A stretch of DNA of 64,000 bases from Polydactylus sextarius (lineage: Eukaryota > Chordata > Actinopteri > Polynemidae), in the NCBI GenBank assembly GCA_016801845.1, contig CM028908.1, positions 25,907,047 to 25,971,046 of the forward strand, given 5' to 3'. The notes under the pieces are model-generated. The model searched no databases. It was not told where the DNA came from and was given only the letters and a program-made list of their open reading frames with translations. Shown piece after piece: positions 46,429 through 59,700 of the stretch. Every line of letters starts with the position of its first letter. The first letter of the stretch is position 1. Position numbers and translations under genes: made by a program.

Positions 46429-49400
46429 GTGAGTTCACTTTAATATCAATCGATTATTGTCTTATGTACAGGATAATGAAAGTCTTTCGGCGGGAACAAC
46501 AGCCCCAGCGGTGGCCCCATTCCTTGCATCTGCGGCGGAAGGTGCCTATTGTGGTTTGGGGCTGGGTGCGAGGATTTAGGCCGAGTCTTGTGGCCAAAAA
46601 TGCGATAAATACCCCACAAAGCGTCGGATTTTATGTCGCCTTTATTCTTTCTGCTGTCGAACGAATGCTAAATCGTTGATTTATTTTTTTTATTATTTAA
46701 TTTGAAGGCCCAGGCTCCGATCCGTGCCATGCGTGGTGCGCGGTGCCCGTGAAGGGAGGGAGAAGCAGTACCCAAGTTTGGCCATTTTGACAGCTTAGCT
46801 GCAGCAAAGTAACCGTGCCCCCGGCCGTCGTGCGAGCAGCCAGAGACACTTTAACCGCCGATGTTAGCTTAATGCACGGCGGATAACGAGTAGCTAATAA
46901 CAAGCTGTCGACATTAACGTGGATCGCCGACATATCCGACCTCATTATTCGCAGCACAGCGGTAATTATCGATGACTTTTGCCGAGATCCGTCATGGCGT
47001 AGTGAAGCGATATGGAAGCTAACACACCCTCCCTATTTCCCGGGAGTTTCCACCCATTCATATGCGATTTTAAATCCTCTTTTGATGGTCATTTTAATGA
47101 TAAATGCGTTCGGTGATATAATCAGAATATATATCATATTTTACCCTTTAATCATTTCAGGACATATATTCGATGTCGGCGTATATCGTATCGCCATTCC
47201 GACTGAACTGGGTCAGATCCCCCGTTAGCGGCTAAAGCTAACCCGTTAAAGCCAACGGCCGGGGCCGTGACGTTCGGTTAGCATGGTAGCTGGTTAGCAT
47301 GCTAGCTGGTTAGCATGCTAGCTAGCTAGCTGGCGGTAATCTATCTCTCCATCTTAAAATTCCGCAGGGGAATGCGACAAGGAGGGCGTAGCTGTTAGCA
47401 GGCCGACCAGACGCGACAACTTAGATATTTTTGGCCCGCGGGAGAGGATTTTTTTTATTAACATAATTATTTATTCATGTTCGAACGAAAACATTTAGCG
47501 GGTTTGATTTTAATTTTCTTTTATGAAAAAAGGCTGTCGATCTGCGGTTGAAGATGGTGATCCTCGTTTTTTTTTTTTTTTTTTTTCAGTGCGCATAAGC
47601 CTTTTAACCTTAATATATGTAGACTGAGATGTGGTGGAGTAACAAAACATATCGATTAAGAGGTTAATTTTGATGTAATTAAACCGATGTATGCGGTGAT
47701 CACTACTGCGGCTTCGTTAATGCGCTAACTATTAAAATGCTAAATGCTAACTCGAAGATGCTAAAGGGAAACGGGTTAGCATCAGAGTCATTACACGGGC
47801 GGTTGAGAGGAGATGACAGCGTTGTTTGAATACCACATGTAACCAGAAGAAACACCTTTTCCGTTCAACTTTACCTTACTAACACTAAACAACCACTAAC
47901 CATTTTACTTAACAAACACTAACTGCTACACACTATCTCATTTCAGTTTTAATTTTATGCTAAAACATTCAATAAAACAACAAACACCTTAAATAAACCT
48001 TAAATTTAAGCACTTACAACAGAAAAAAATCTAGGTAAAATATTCAAATCTTACATTTTCCAGTAAATGAATAGGTTTTTAATTGAATTATTTAAATGGT
48101 TTGATTGATAGTAGCAACAATAATGACAATAATAATAATTAAAATGTATTAATGTAGCATGTTTGAAAATAATCCCAGAGTTTAAAGTAATAAAATACAC
48201 AATCAGAAATTAGCATCTATGCTTGATAAGTGACGTAAATGTTTATGAACATGTTTTTGACCAATCATTCAACTAATGGTAAATCTAGATTATATAAAAT
48301 GACACATTAGAAAGTGTATTTATCTTATGTTATATTATTGGTAAAACTGCTTTGGCTTTTGGTTAAAATCTTATATAAAGAAAAGAAAGATGACAGACTC
48401 ATAAACCGATCGTGTATTGATGCTGATGTCATTTTGGGATCAAGCCAATCTAAAATAATAAAATCAATCACATTTCCCTCATGACAACTTAAAGAGAAAA
48501 CACTGGTGAATTTTTGAGGCGTCTCCGGTTTCTACTCCTGATAATGGAGGAAATGGGTTTCTGAATTTATAATGATCCTATGAACTAATGGGGATCACCA
48601 TTTTTTTTATATAAACTAATGGAAGTGCACTCAGTATCAGCAGATGATTGATTTTTTTTTTTTTTGGTTCAGTCCTATGAATGTGCCATGGGTACACTTC
48701 CCCACTGAGAGGCTATTAATTACTCTGCAAACTGCCATAGGAAGTGCATAAAAGTGTCAGTAGGGTCAAGCTTTATGAAGAACAAAGTATTTTTTTTAAA
48801 CTGTGTCCCTCGGGCATCTTTTCATTCATTTTGTGAGGTTGTCGCAACACAGTATGGAAGAGGAACTATTTAATTGTTTTTAAAAATAGTACAATTCGGG
48901 ACATTTTCTTGGAAAATCGTCAAGTAATTTAATAGAATAATCAGGACTGGGTGTCTGTTAATAAAAGAGATATTATATAGACACTAAATTCAAACACTAC
49001 TAGTTTATTTCTCTTAATTTAAAGTTATGGGTTGAATTATAATTGTCAACTAAATGGACAAACCAAAGGAAGATGTTAATTTATCATTGTTGCATAGAAG
49101 ATTTATAATAAATAAGTTAAATGCACCTGTAGCCTGTAGTATGAAGATAAAGGAGGAGGAGGGAAACACAAGAAATACTTCAAGGCCTTCAAATATCCTC
49201 TGAAGTGTTTTATGATCAATCATAAAGAAACCAGGGAGGAGGTGGGAGGGTTGATATGGCGCGGCTGTAAATCTAAATCAGAGTGTGGTGAAGGAGGACA
49301 GCAGGTGGGAGTTACAGGTTTCCAGTCGTGAAGACTGAAGACACAGAGTATTGATTGACAAGAGCTTTAGTAGTTGTAGTAGCAGGCAGCTTTTAGTGCA

Positions 49401-50555
49401 AAATTGGAAGAGAAAACAAACAAACAAAAAAAAACTGCACCGTCCTTCATCTATCGTCTGTAAGAGACGACGTGTTGAGTTAAAGATTATTTGACACCGT
49501 TAGAGCTGCAGCGGTTCATCAGTGACTTGTTAGATTAATCAGCAACTAATGTTTAACTGTTTTAACGTTTGAAGACTTAGATTTATCAAAGAAATAAAAA
49601 CTCTGAAGCTGAATCCACGTAGCGACGACTTAAAACTAATATAAGTTGAAATAGATCTCAGCTCAGTCAGGTACTTGTCACTTGTGTCTGTTTAGAAAGG
49701 AAAAATAAAGGAGTAATAAGAGGGAGGGAAATATAATTAATAATATAGATATTTCCACCCTGATCGGGTGCTTTTGGGGAAAAAAAAAAAAAAAAAACAG
49801 GAAGTGATAATAGTTTATATCCTCCTCTTTGTTTGTTTCTCAGCTCAGATTGATAAAAAAACATCCAGGATAGAAAGTGAGAAATAAGGTATTCATGGAT
49901 GAAATGTTTGAATGTGGTGTGAGCTCCGCTGTGGAGGGTTTTTGTAGAGTGATGTGTGGATATAAAGGAGATGGAGATGTAGACTGTGGCCTACTTAGAC
50001 CTACAGATTCATCTGGAGAGCAGAAAGCCCGAGGGGATGAAATAACTGGGAACAGCCATTTCAGTGCAATTGAAAGCGTTTTTGACATTTTATGAAGTGC
50101 TGTTATGCCTTTTTTTTTTTTTCCCTTGGTTTTCTATGTGATATCGAGGGTCGAAAGGTTCATTCAGTTTAAATAATCGACCGTTAAAAAAAAAAAAAAA
50201 AAAAAAATGAGTATTTTGATTATAAACTGACACGGACTGTCTTCATACGTGTGTTTCAACGTTTATACGGTCACAACATCCACCTCACCCTCGTGGCTTT
50301 CCCTTCCTGTAATTTCTGTCCCTTCTTCAACATGCTCTACTTATTTCGCGGCCTCACGAATCTCACACACACCCATATTTTTCTCTCACTTGTATTTCTG
50401 TCGCCTCTCTCTCTCTACTCTTTCCAAAGGTTTTTTTTTTTTTTTTTTTGCAGGTCCCAGCTGGTAAATGGAAAATCCAAAAAAAAAAAAAAAAAAAATG
50501 CTAATTCTGTCTTCTTCTTCTCTCTGTCCCCCTCTGTTTTTTTTTTTCCTTACAG
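46429..50555 (+). other. ywhab intron 1
   Basis: Inferred intron from the candidate donor to the acceptor TTCCTTACAG. The first kilobase is CpG-rich and includes a TAGC-rich array; the rest is AT-rich. Homopolymer runs include T at about 47569-47586, A at about 49781-49797, A at about 50185-50207, T at about 50430-50449 and A at about 50480-50498. No coding sequence is seen. Confidence 0.5.
47275..47333. repeat. GTTAGCATGCTAGCTG array
   Basis: Three imperfect units of TGGTTAGCATGCTAGC followed by a (TAGC)n run. It contains several self-complementary words such as GCTAGC and GCATGC. Confidence 0.85.
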
Positions 50556-50717
50556 CCTTAAAAAATGGATAAGAACGACCTGGTGCAGAAAGCCAAGCTG
50601 GCAGAGCAGGCCGAGCGCTACGACGACATGGCGGCTGCCATGAAGGCCGTGACGGAGCAGGGTCTGGAGCTCAGCAACGAGGAGCGTAACCTGCTCTCAG
50701 TCGCCTACAAGAACGTG
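50556..50717 (+). CDS. ywhab: ywhab exon 2 (first coding exon)
   Basis: Acceptor TTACAG/CC at 50555, ATG at 50565, donor GTG/GTACGA after 50717. Encodes residues 1-51, ending in phase 0 at V51. It covers helices 1-2 of the dimer interface and K49 of the ligand groove. The first nine bases are 5' UTR, and the AAAAAATGG context is a good initiation site. Confidence 0.95.
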
Positions 50718-53700
50718 GTACGACATCCAGCTAGTGATGGCTCCAGTGTTTATTACCTAAGCTAAAGACTTTTAAAAGACCAGTGTTTTATAGAAACAAA
50801 GTAATAATACTTCACTGCATTTCCAGCGCTCCGGTTCACTCTAAGTCGACCTGTGACTGTTTAGACCATCAACACCATGTCTGAGGGTTGATGGAGGCTC
50901 CATCTTAAAGGTGGATGATGGAGAAACTTCAACAATATCAATATCAAACACTAATGTAGTGAAAAAACAACAACTTTAGTTCTTTAGTTCAGACTCATTC
51001 ATTGTCTATGAAGATTGTTGTAGCTCCATGTTTTAAAGTGCTGGATAAACTTCATAATATTCTTCTGTTTTATTAACATGTACTTGTACTTTTACTTTCT
51101 ACACTTAACTACATTTACTTATAGATTACTGTCATACTGAAGTACAGTAAATACTAGATACTTTAAGACTTTTACTGGAGAATCATTCTAGTGACGACTT
51201 GAACTTCTACCAAAGTTATTTTATTCTACTCTAGTGTCTCTACTTCTACTCTAGTGTCTCTACTTCTACTCTAGTGTCTCTACTTCTACTCTAGTGTCTC
51301 TACTTCTACTCTAGTGAGACTCATATATTTAAAACTGATAAAACTAGTAAAAAAGTTAATACCTTAGTTTAAATGACGTAGTTTAGATGTTAAAATGTTT
51401 CTGTAAATCTGGAAACAACAACCAGCAGAAGCTCCAACGTTTTAACTTGTTATTCTAGAATGTTCAGAATTCAATTTTTTTTTTTTTTTTTGACGATTGC
51501 ACCAAATATTATCACAGTTCAGACTTTGTGTGGTTACACCTCATAATAAAACACCCATGATGCATTGCGGGGTGATGATGTAAGAAGACTTTGAACGTCT
51601 CTTTTTAAAGTTACGACGTCACCGCGTCTGAAATGTTTGGTTTCGTTACTCGATGCAGCCGCGTTAAGTCGAGTTGTTTTTACGTTTGATCCAAAAAAAA
51701 AAAAAGTTCCTCTCGTGTAACGTGGACACAGACGCTGTCGTCAGTGGCTTTTTCTTCTCTCTCTCTCTTCCGTGAAGATTTTATAGTCAAACTTTGAAGC
51801 GCAGATTATGTAACAGCAGCCTCAGGTTTTCCAGCTCTGTTGCTGCTCTATTTATCATTGAGGTAGGATTTGTGTTGTTTTTTTTTTTTTTTCTTAAAGC
51901 ATGTTTCAGTGCTGAGGCTGCACCTCAACCAGGAGAGTGTGTGAGTCTGTGCTTTGGTATGTTCAGATACATATATGGACATAGAAGAGAATAAACTACA
52001 CTTCACGTCTCACCTGGTGTGAACAGTCACAAGTTTTAATGATACGACTTCAAATTAAATATTCAGAAATTATTATTTCAATTTTACTAAATTTCTTTTG
52101 TCTACAGACGTTTTAATTTGAACTGCACCTAAAACTATTTATCTACTGTCACTACAATCACATCCTCACTTTAACAAGCTGTAATCAGTTAAACCTTTAT
52201 AATCAATAGTTTGAGACATTTATTTTAGCAACATGATCAACGTGAATCAAATAAAAATAATAGAATAAAATAGATATAATAAATATGAAATGAATACATA
52301 AAATAATAATAAAACAAGTGTGATGATAAAACTATTAGAATAACAAAACCAAAATGAATATTAAATAAATAAATTAATAATAAATATACAAATAAAAATA
52401 AATGTAATAAAATAAATAAATGTTATTATTAGATTTAATTAATTTAACATCTCAGATAAACTGAATTTCATTTTTAATAAAATTTATATTTGTTTTTAAA
52501 AGGCTTTAAAATGTTAAATTGATTATCAAAATAATTTAACAAATTGTGAATTTACTGTAAATGTTAGATCCACAACAACGTTATAGATTTTATAGAGTAG
52601 AGAGTGAGACATTCAGCTGTGATTATCCTGGAGTGTGTGTGTGTGTTGTGTTTTTGTAATGTCAGTGTAAGTTTAAATTGACCAGTGTTTTGTGTGTTTT
52701 GTGTGTGTGTTTGTGGTCAGGTGGGGGCTCGCCGTTCATCCTGGCGCGTCATCTCCAGCATCGAGCAGAAGACGGAGGGGAACGAGAAGAAACAGCAGAT
52801 GGCTCGCGATTACCGCGTGAAGATCGAGTCTGAACTCCAAGAAATCTGCCACGACGTGCTGGTACGGAGGGAGAGAGTGGGTGGAGGGGGGGTAGAGGTG
52901 GTGTGAAGATGGAGAGAGACGGGGTATCGCTGGTGGTGGAGAGGTTGGTGATATATCAGAGACAACTTGATACCATTTTAACCAAAAATCAACCAAATTA
53001 TATTGATGAGGAAAAAGAAAACCACGTCTATTGAGTTAAAACAAACACAACAAAGAATAAAAACACTTTTACCATCTGTTCAGCTCTGCCCACGTACGTT
53101 AAGGTAAGGATCTGATACAGAAGCGTCCTGATAATCTTAATAGGCTTATTTGATGTTTATATGTCAAGCTTAAAGCTGATAATTAGCCTGTGTAGGTTGT
53201 ATTACATAACAACCTCCTGATGGACATCGAGCTTGTTTCTATGAACTCTCAATGTTACATTAACGTTTCCTCTCTGACCTGGTTTTATAATAATCTATGA
53301 GTCATTTAACTAATATTAATGTTGAGTTTAATGACCGAAAAAACAGACAGTTTACTTACAATTAAAGTTGTTAAGAAATCAGTTAGTAAACATTAACATT
53401 TCTTCGTTTATTTGATCAAATAGCAGCTGTGAAAAGAGCAGAAATCCTCACCCCGCCCTCCGTCTTTCTCCTCACAAAGTAGAGTCGATTCCTCGCGGCT
53501 GAAGAAGAACAAGTCACATGGTTTCACTCGTGGGGACAGTAATAATGTTGCTAGCAGCTGTAGAAAGAGTTGTCAAACAAAGCGTTAATTATCAGGTTGT
53601 TTTTGCCTCCTTCTGTTTTTAAGGGCGTCAGCTCTTTGCTCAAGTCATGAGATATTCACCTGCAGTTTGTGTGTTTGTTCGTGGAGGAGTGATGTTATTT

Positions 53701-56700
53701 TATAACCCTGCTGTTTCCTGCTGCTACTGCTCGTTTTTTTTTTTTTTTTTTTTTTAAAGTGGCCTCAGAGCTGAAGCCTGAGCAGGAAGAGAGGAAAAAA
53801 AAAAGAGGCGCTGCATTAGTGTGGGCGTGTTGCTACAGGTATGAGTGAGAGGCTGAAAAATGATCCAGGAAGTCCAGTTTTGAGTAACGCAGGCGGTTTG
53901 GAGGCTTATCAGATGACAGAACATCGCCCAGTGGTTTGTAATAGCAGCGAAATTCACACAATAACAGTCGCTTTAGTTTTCTAACTGAAACTGAGGCGTG
54001 TGTGAGTTTAGGATCAGATCCACACACACTCAGACGGTTTCACTTCATGTGGACGATCTAGTCAAACACTAATGATCGTTGCATTTAGATGCAGCCTAAT
54101 TGAAAGATTATATTCTCTAATTTGCTCTAAATTTTTAATGACTCCGCCTGATGATGACTGATTATTACATGATTCTTCAGCACGTTTAGTTTAACATCTA
54201 ATGAAAACTGGATGATCAACTGACTAGTCTACTGGTTTTATTGACATTTTATTAACCACATAGTGTTTACGTAACTATAGACACTTTAATTAAAGCAATC
54301 AGAGGTCGCGTTCTTCTGACAAAAGTGTTTGATTCAACTTTTGGTTGAAAACGATGTTTGTCAAACAATGAAAACACCTGAAGTTCGTCCAACCGTCAAG
54401 TGTGAAAAACTGGATATTTACTGCTGGTTTATTAGCACATGATTACCCTTTTAAAGCTAAATATCTCCATAATCTTTACAGACTTCATCCATTAATAATT
54501 ACTGACTAGAATCAGAGCGATGTTCCTGTTATAATAACTTAACTCCACCTCTCTGTGTTAAACTAATCCTGTCCTGTTAGAGCTTTAATTACCTGCTCTG
54601 GTTGTTTTAGAGAAGACACCTCGATGGATAATTTAACTCCTCGTTAAAAAGAAGAAAACAGGAAACGCTCCCGACTGGCTGGAAGTTATCAGAGAAACGC
54701 TTTGTGTTTATGTTGAAGACGAGGCTCTAAAACCTTCATGTTCGACTTCGGTCGTTGTGTCCAAACATCTTAAAACGACCTGAAACACTGGAGCTTTTGG
54801 GCCTCGTACATTTGACACACTCACCAGGTCTCGACTCGGTTAGAACAGAAATCTCTGAAGGTCAAAGCAGAGTGAAATTTTCAGCGCCTGAGCAGACTTC
54901 TAATAATATCTTCAAGGTCAAACCGGAAGCCTCTGCAGTGATGTGATGCTGTAGGAATGAAGGACGGGTGGAGACACGTCGTCCTTTAAAGCAGCAGGAA
55001 GGACGAACACGTGCATCCACAGAAACACATTACTGATCCGTCAGAGGAAACTGAAGTTTGATTTTTTTTTTTTTTTTTTTTTTGACGCATCTCGTTTCAT
55101 TAACCATCTAAAAATAAGAAAAGGCAGCGATCAGAGACGAGGTGCGTTTGATGTAAACGTCGTGATGGAGGCGTGAGGGCGCGTTAGCAGCTGCAGACGC
55201 TGGATACTGTGTCATGCTGAGCTGGCGCTGACGCAGCTGGAGGGACCAGGTTAAAGTCTGGAAACAACGTGAATCAGTTTGATTTGACGGGAAACGTTCG
55301 ACACAGGAAACAAGAAGTTCAGAAGGCGTTTATGTCTCTTGTCATTTTATATTGTAAAAAAAAAAAAAAAAAAACAACTAATAATACATCTTAAAGCTAC
55401 AAGGTGGAGTCACCAGCTTCTCCACCGTTTGGTGTCAGATTCTCTCTGTTGATAATCTCCAGCTGTTGTCGTCGGCGTATACGTTTAATCTTAATCTGTT
55501 TGACTTCACGTCGTCCACATTACGTTTCTCACTTCAGTGTCACCAGATTAAAGCAGATTGATGGTTGGGGAAGAAAAAAAGGGTCTAAATGTAGTAACCA
55601 CGGAAACAAAGCTGGTCTCAGTGAGAAGATGCTGGTGGAGGTGAGGGGGGGTCAGAGCTGATCACATGACGTGGTTAAATCCCTCTTTAAACCATCAGAC
55701 GAGGTCAACGTCAGAAGAATGAAACGCGTTGATGACGTGTTTCAAGGAAACGATGTAAAAACACGATGATGTAGCTGCAGGCGCAGACGGTATAAAACTA
55801 TACAAACTCCTGTTAGACATGATTATACAGAACATGCAGCAGAGTTCGTTTCACATTAAAATGTTTTAATATAAAAAGATTCAAACCTCCAGAGAAATAT
55901 GAAACTTGTCTTAATGTGTCTTTTCTCTGGTTTCGTAGGTTTGGATCGTTATTAATAATGATAAAATGTCTGCACATTAACGTGCAAACAAAAATAAATC
56001 TAATTTATGATCAGGTCTTTAGACACATTGGACACATATACCTCGTCCACCAGAATCTACTGGTCTCTACTCAGTCTCTAGTGTTTCTACTTGGTTCTAG
56101 TTCCTGGTTCCAGCTACTGTTTTAGTTCCTACTCTGTGGAGGAACCAATGGAGCTGAGTCGATACTAAAACGTGACGTGAACAGAGGCGCCGCCACTGAT
56201 TGGTCAGAGGGAGTGTCTTCACAAGCTGCCACCAGACGCCAGTTGAGTTGAGAGAGCGTCAACAAAATAATCAAGCTCCATTTTTAAACAGGACAAGAGT
56301 GATAGCCATCGTCGTAGCTACCTGGTCGTAAGCTAACCCAGCAACAAGTACAGCATCTCCTCCATGTCCATTAATGTTTACTGATGTTTTAGTGTCGTGA
56401 CGTCGCAGCAGTTTGACTCCACTCACCACATTCACGTGGAGGAGGAACCAAACTGTGATGGAAAACAACGTGTCTGCTACCAGACTGAGTAGAGTCCAGT
56501 AGAGTCCAGTAGAGTCCAGTAGAGTCCAGTAGAGTCCAGTAGAGTCCAGTAGAGTCCAGTAGAGTAGATACATTTAGAGTCTGAACAGACACAAGCGTCG
56601 TCTTCAGTGACGGTAAATAAATGGACATTAGGTGATGCAGCCATGAGCTGAGAATAAACAGGAAATGACTGATTTCTGTTTATTTCTCCTGTTTGTGTTT

Positions 56701-59700
56701 TATGAATGAAAACTCTCCACACTGGTTTGTTAATAGTAATATTAAATCTTCGTGGTTTTCTGTGTGTTTCAGAATCTGCTCGACAAATTCCTCATTCCCA
56801 ATGCATCTCAGGCGGAGAGCAAGGTATTCTACCTCAAAATGAAAGGAGACTACTTCAGATACCTGTCAGAGGTGGCCTCTGGGGACTCAAAGAAGGGTGA
56901 GTACATCTGAGATTAACTTTTTTTTTTTTTTTTATGAGGACTGGTAAAAGGAGGAAAAAAAAAAAGAAAAGTAAAAGTTCAGGAGACAAATGAAGCAGAA
57001 AGATTGTTTATTGACTCTGGGTCACAACTCCAATTAAAAGCTGTTTGTTCAGAATAAATGTTCTGTTTTTAGTCGCGTCAGACGGTGTTTTAAAAAGTCT
57101 TTAAAGTTTGGAATTTTGAGACGTCGTCTTCCGGAACTCTGGAAATTCTAGAATGTCGCGTTTAAGCCTTTTTTTTTTACTACACAAAAGCATTTTTAAA
57201 GGCGACTTGTGTGAAGAAAAAGCAAATAAAAACTTGATATAATTTACATTTATTCATTCGTTCTTTTATTGAAATGAACTTTGCTACTAAACAAAACAGA
57301 TACATAAGTACTATAACTGTTATTGTGTGTAAATGTTTTAAGACGGTTGTGATAAGAGCGACAGGGAGGAGCTGGAGAACAGTGTTTATGACACTGCTTT
57401 CAGTCATGATGTCATCTCATTGCTTCTCGTGAGTCACTCCTGACGTGTCGCGAGTCGAGTGAAAAATAATCTCGAGTTGTAACAAAAACGCCCAAAGGTC
57501 ACGTACGACTCATCAGACGATGATTAGAGAAGAAACAGAAACGGATCTCGTCTTTTGATCGGGTGATTCACCGTTAATATCCGCTCGCCCAAGGAAATAG
57601 AAGCTGCCTGTCGTCAACGCCGACCGTCACACTGTTGCCAAGAGACGAGATGAGACGGGAACCCACGGTGGTTCGTTGCCAAGGTTATCAGTCATATGAT
57701 TGTCGTGGCAACAAGCAAACAGAGCCGCCGCTCAGGAAGTTGGTGACAGAGTTGAGGAAGGACAGTTTGAATGAAGTTAATTAAGTTTTAACCAAATAGT
57801 CTCTAGTTTTCTTTCACTGCAGACGTAGTTTTATTTAAGTTATTCAAGATCCTATCATCTGTACTTTCTTGACAATATGAGGATGAAACATGATACATTT
57901 AATTCTATGTGATATCAAACAGTTCCTCCAGGACTTCAGGTCTTTTTTCAGATTGTTGAGTTTTAATTTATCTGATTTTGTTGCAATAAATTTTTGGGAG
58001 CGAGTCTTGTTGAGTCGAGTGAAATGTTGTAGATGTTCATGCCCCTTGAGGCGTTGCAGTCCAACTGTCAGTGTTGACGCTGTGTCACAAGGCGGCAGAG
58101 AGAGACCGGTGGTGGTCTGCACCGAGACTCTACGTCACACCGAGGACTTGGAGTGATTCTCACCACCGACATTCAAACACACGACACGTATAGATTAGAA
58201 GTGGAACGATCCGTCGATTCATGATTAATGATCTGACATGGATCCATACCTTCACATTTAAACTATATTTACTGTCAACAAGCTCCACCTCCTACTGCTC
58301 CTTCCTAAACATTCAAACAATGCTAGTAGCCTAGCGCCAGACGGGTCATGACAAGTAGCCGAGGAAAAGACGATGAGGAAGTTTAGTCTCCTCAGGAATA
58401 AATCAGAGAAAAGACGAGTCAACAGACTAAACTCAGTAGGAGGTAAAATAGTCAGGAAACAGATTCAGTTTCAGTTTATACAGAAACTGAAACAGTCGCA
58501 TGACAAACTAAACCTTCTAAACCTGAAATGCTAATGTTAGCATGAGGTTGGATCAAACCGTTTCTTAAAATACTGTCACTACAAGCTAATGTTAGCATTT
58601 TTCTAAAAATCAAAGCGCCAGCAGTCAGTGTTTAGCTCTTACGCATTTCAATTAATAAACTAAAATGCTAATGGTTTAAACATTTAATGCTAATGTTAGC
58701 ATGAGGTTAGATTCTACTTTTTGTTAAAATCCTAACGTCAGCTAGTTATAGACCAAGCTAATGTTAGCTGGTTATAAACCAAGCTAATGTTAAGCTAATG
58801 CTAAGCTGATGTTAGCTAGTTATAAACCAAGCTAATGTTAGCTGGTTATAAAACAAGCTAACATTAGCTGGTTATAAACCAAGCTAACGTTAGCTGGTTA
58901 TAAAACAAGCTAACGTTAGCTGGTTATAAAACAAGCTAACGTTAGCTGGTTATAAACCAAAGACTGAGTATCACAGCTGATCAACAACACAACGTCTGGT
59001 TTGACTCTTTTTAGTAAAAACTACAGATTAGTTTTCATTTAGAATCTGGAAGAGTCAGACTTGTGATTTCCACCTCTAGAGTGAATCGGACTAAGCGAGT
59101 GTTGGTGTTTTGTGTCTTGTAGATACGGTGGAGAACTCTCAGCAGGCCTACCAGAACGCCTTCGACATCAGCAAGAAGGACATGCAGCCGACACACCCCA
59201 TCCGGCTCGGTCTGGCCCTCAACTTCTCCGTCTTCTTCTACGAAATCCTCAACTCCCCCGAGCAGGCCTGCTCTCTGGCCAAGCAGGTGGGTGAAGCTCC
59301 ACCGGGTCATTTCATAACAGGTGGTGGACGTGTGGTCACTTACCACTCAAAGATGGAGCAGCGTGGAGCTGGCGGCCATATTCTGGACACCATTATTATT
59401 ATTATTTTAAAAAAAATCACAGTTAATCAAGAAAACGGGGAAAAAAGTTTAAAACAAAATGACAAACTTCTCATTCTTCCTCCTCCAGGCTTTCGACGAG
59501 GCGATCGCCGAGCTCGACACCTTGAACGAGGACTCGTACAAAGACAGCACGCTGATCATGCAGCTACTAAGGGACAACCTCACTGTGAGTTCACTGACAT
59601 ACACATTAACTCCAGCTTAGGTCCAGTTAACACCAGTCTAGCTCTAGTTTAACACCAGTTTAATTCCAGTTCAGCACCAGTTCACCTAAACCTTAACAAC

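Larger units (their letters stand above)
46085..47410 (+). promoter_or_regulatory. CpG-island promoter region of ywhab
   Basis: CpG and GC content rise sharply from about 46120 and stay raised to about 47400, followed by the very AT-rich body of intron 1. The upstream part holds an X-box-like site, a perfect CRE, a GC-rich box and two GCGGAAGTG ETS-type sites within about 170 bp, with no TATA box. That pattern is typical of broadly expressed genes such as those for 14-3-3 proteins. The start site cannot be fixed from sequence but should lie near 46300-46400. Confidence 0.7.
50718..52720 (+). other. ywhab intron 2
   Basis: Phase-0 intron. It carries family D copy 3 near its start; the rest is AT-rich, with a poly-T run at about 51476-51491 and an AATAAAT-rich stretch at 52250-52440. 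A GT-rich tract precedes the acceptor GTGGTCAG. Confidence 0.9.
52862..56772 (+). other. ywhab intron 3
   Basis: The longest intron after intron 1. Contains poly-T runs at about 53737-53755 and 55061-55083, a poly-A run at about 55356-55373 and family C copy 2 (56043-56570). Acceptor is TGTGTTTCAG. Confidence 0.9.

Noticed and set aside
50565..50765. 66-codon frame as a complete small protein
   Set aside because: Only the first 51 codons are 14-3-3. The remainder is intron read-through after the GTACGA donor.
51228..51318. CRISPR-like periodic array
   Set aside because: A direct tandem repeat of 20 bp without unique spacers, inside a eukaryotic transposon copy. It is a minisatellite.
58740..58960. 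CRISPR-like palindromic repeats
   Set aside because: Units are contiguous and variable, with no spacers, in a vertebrate intron.
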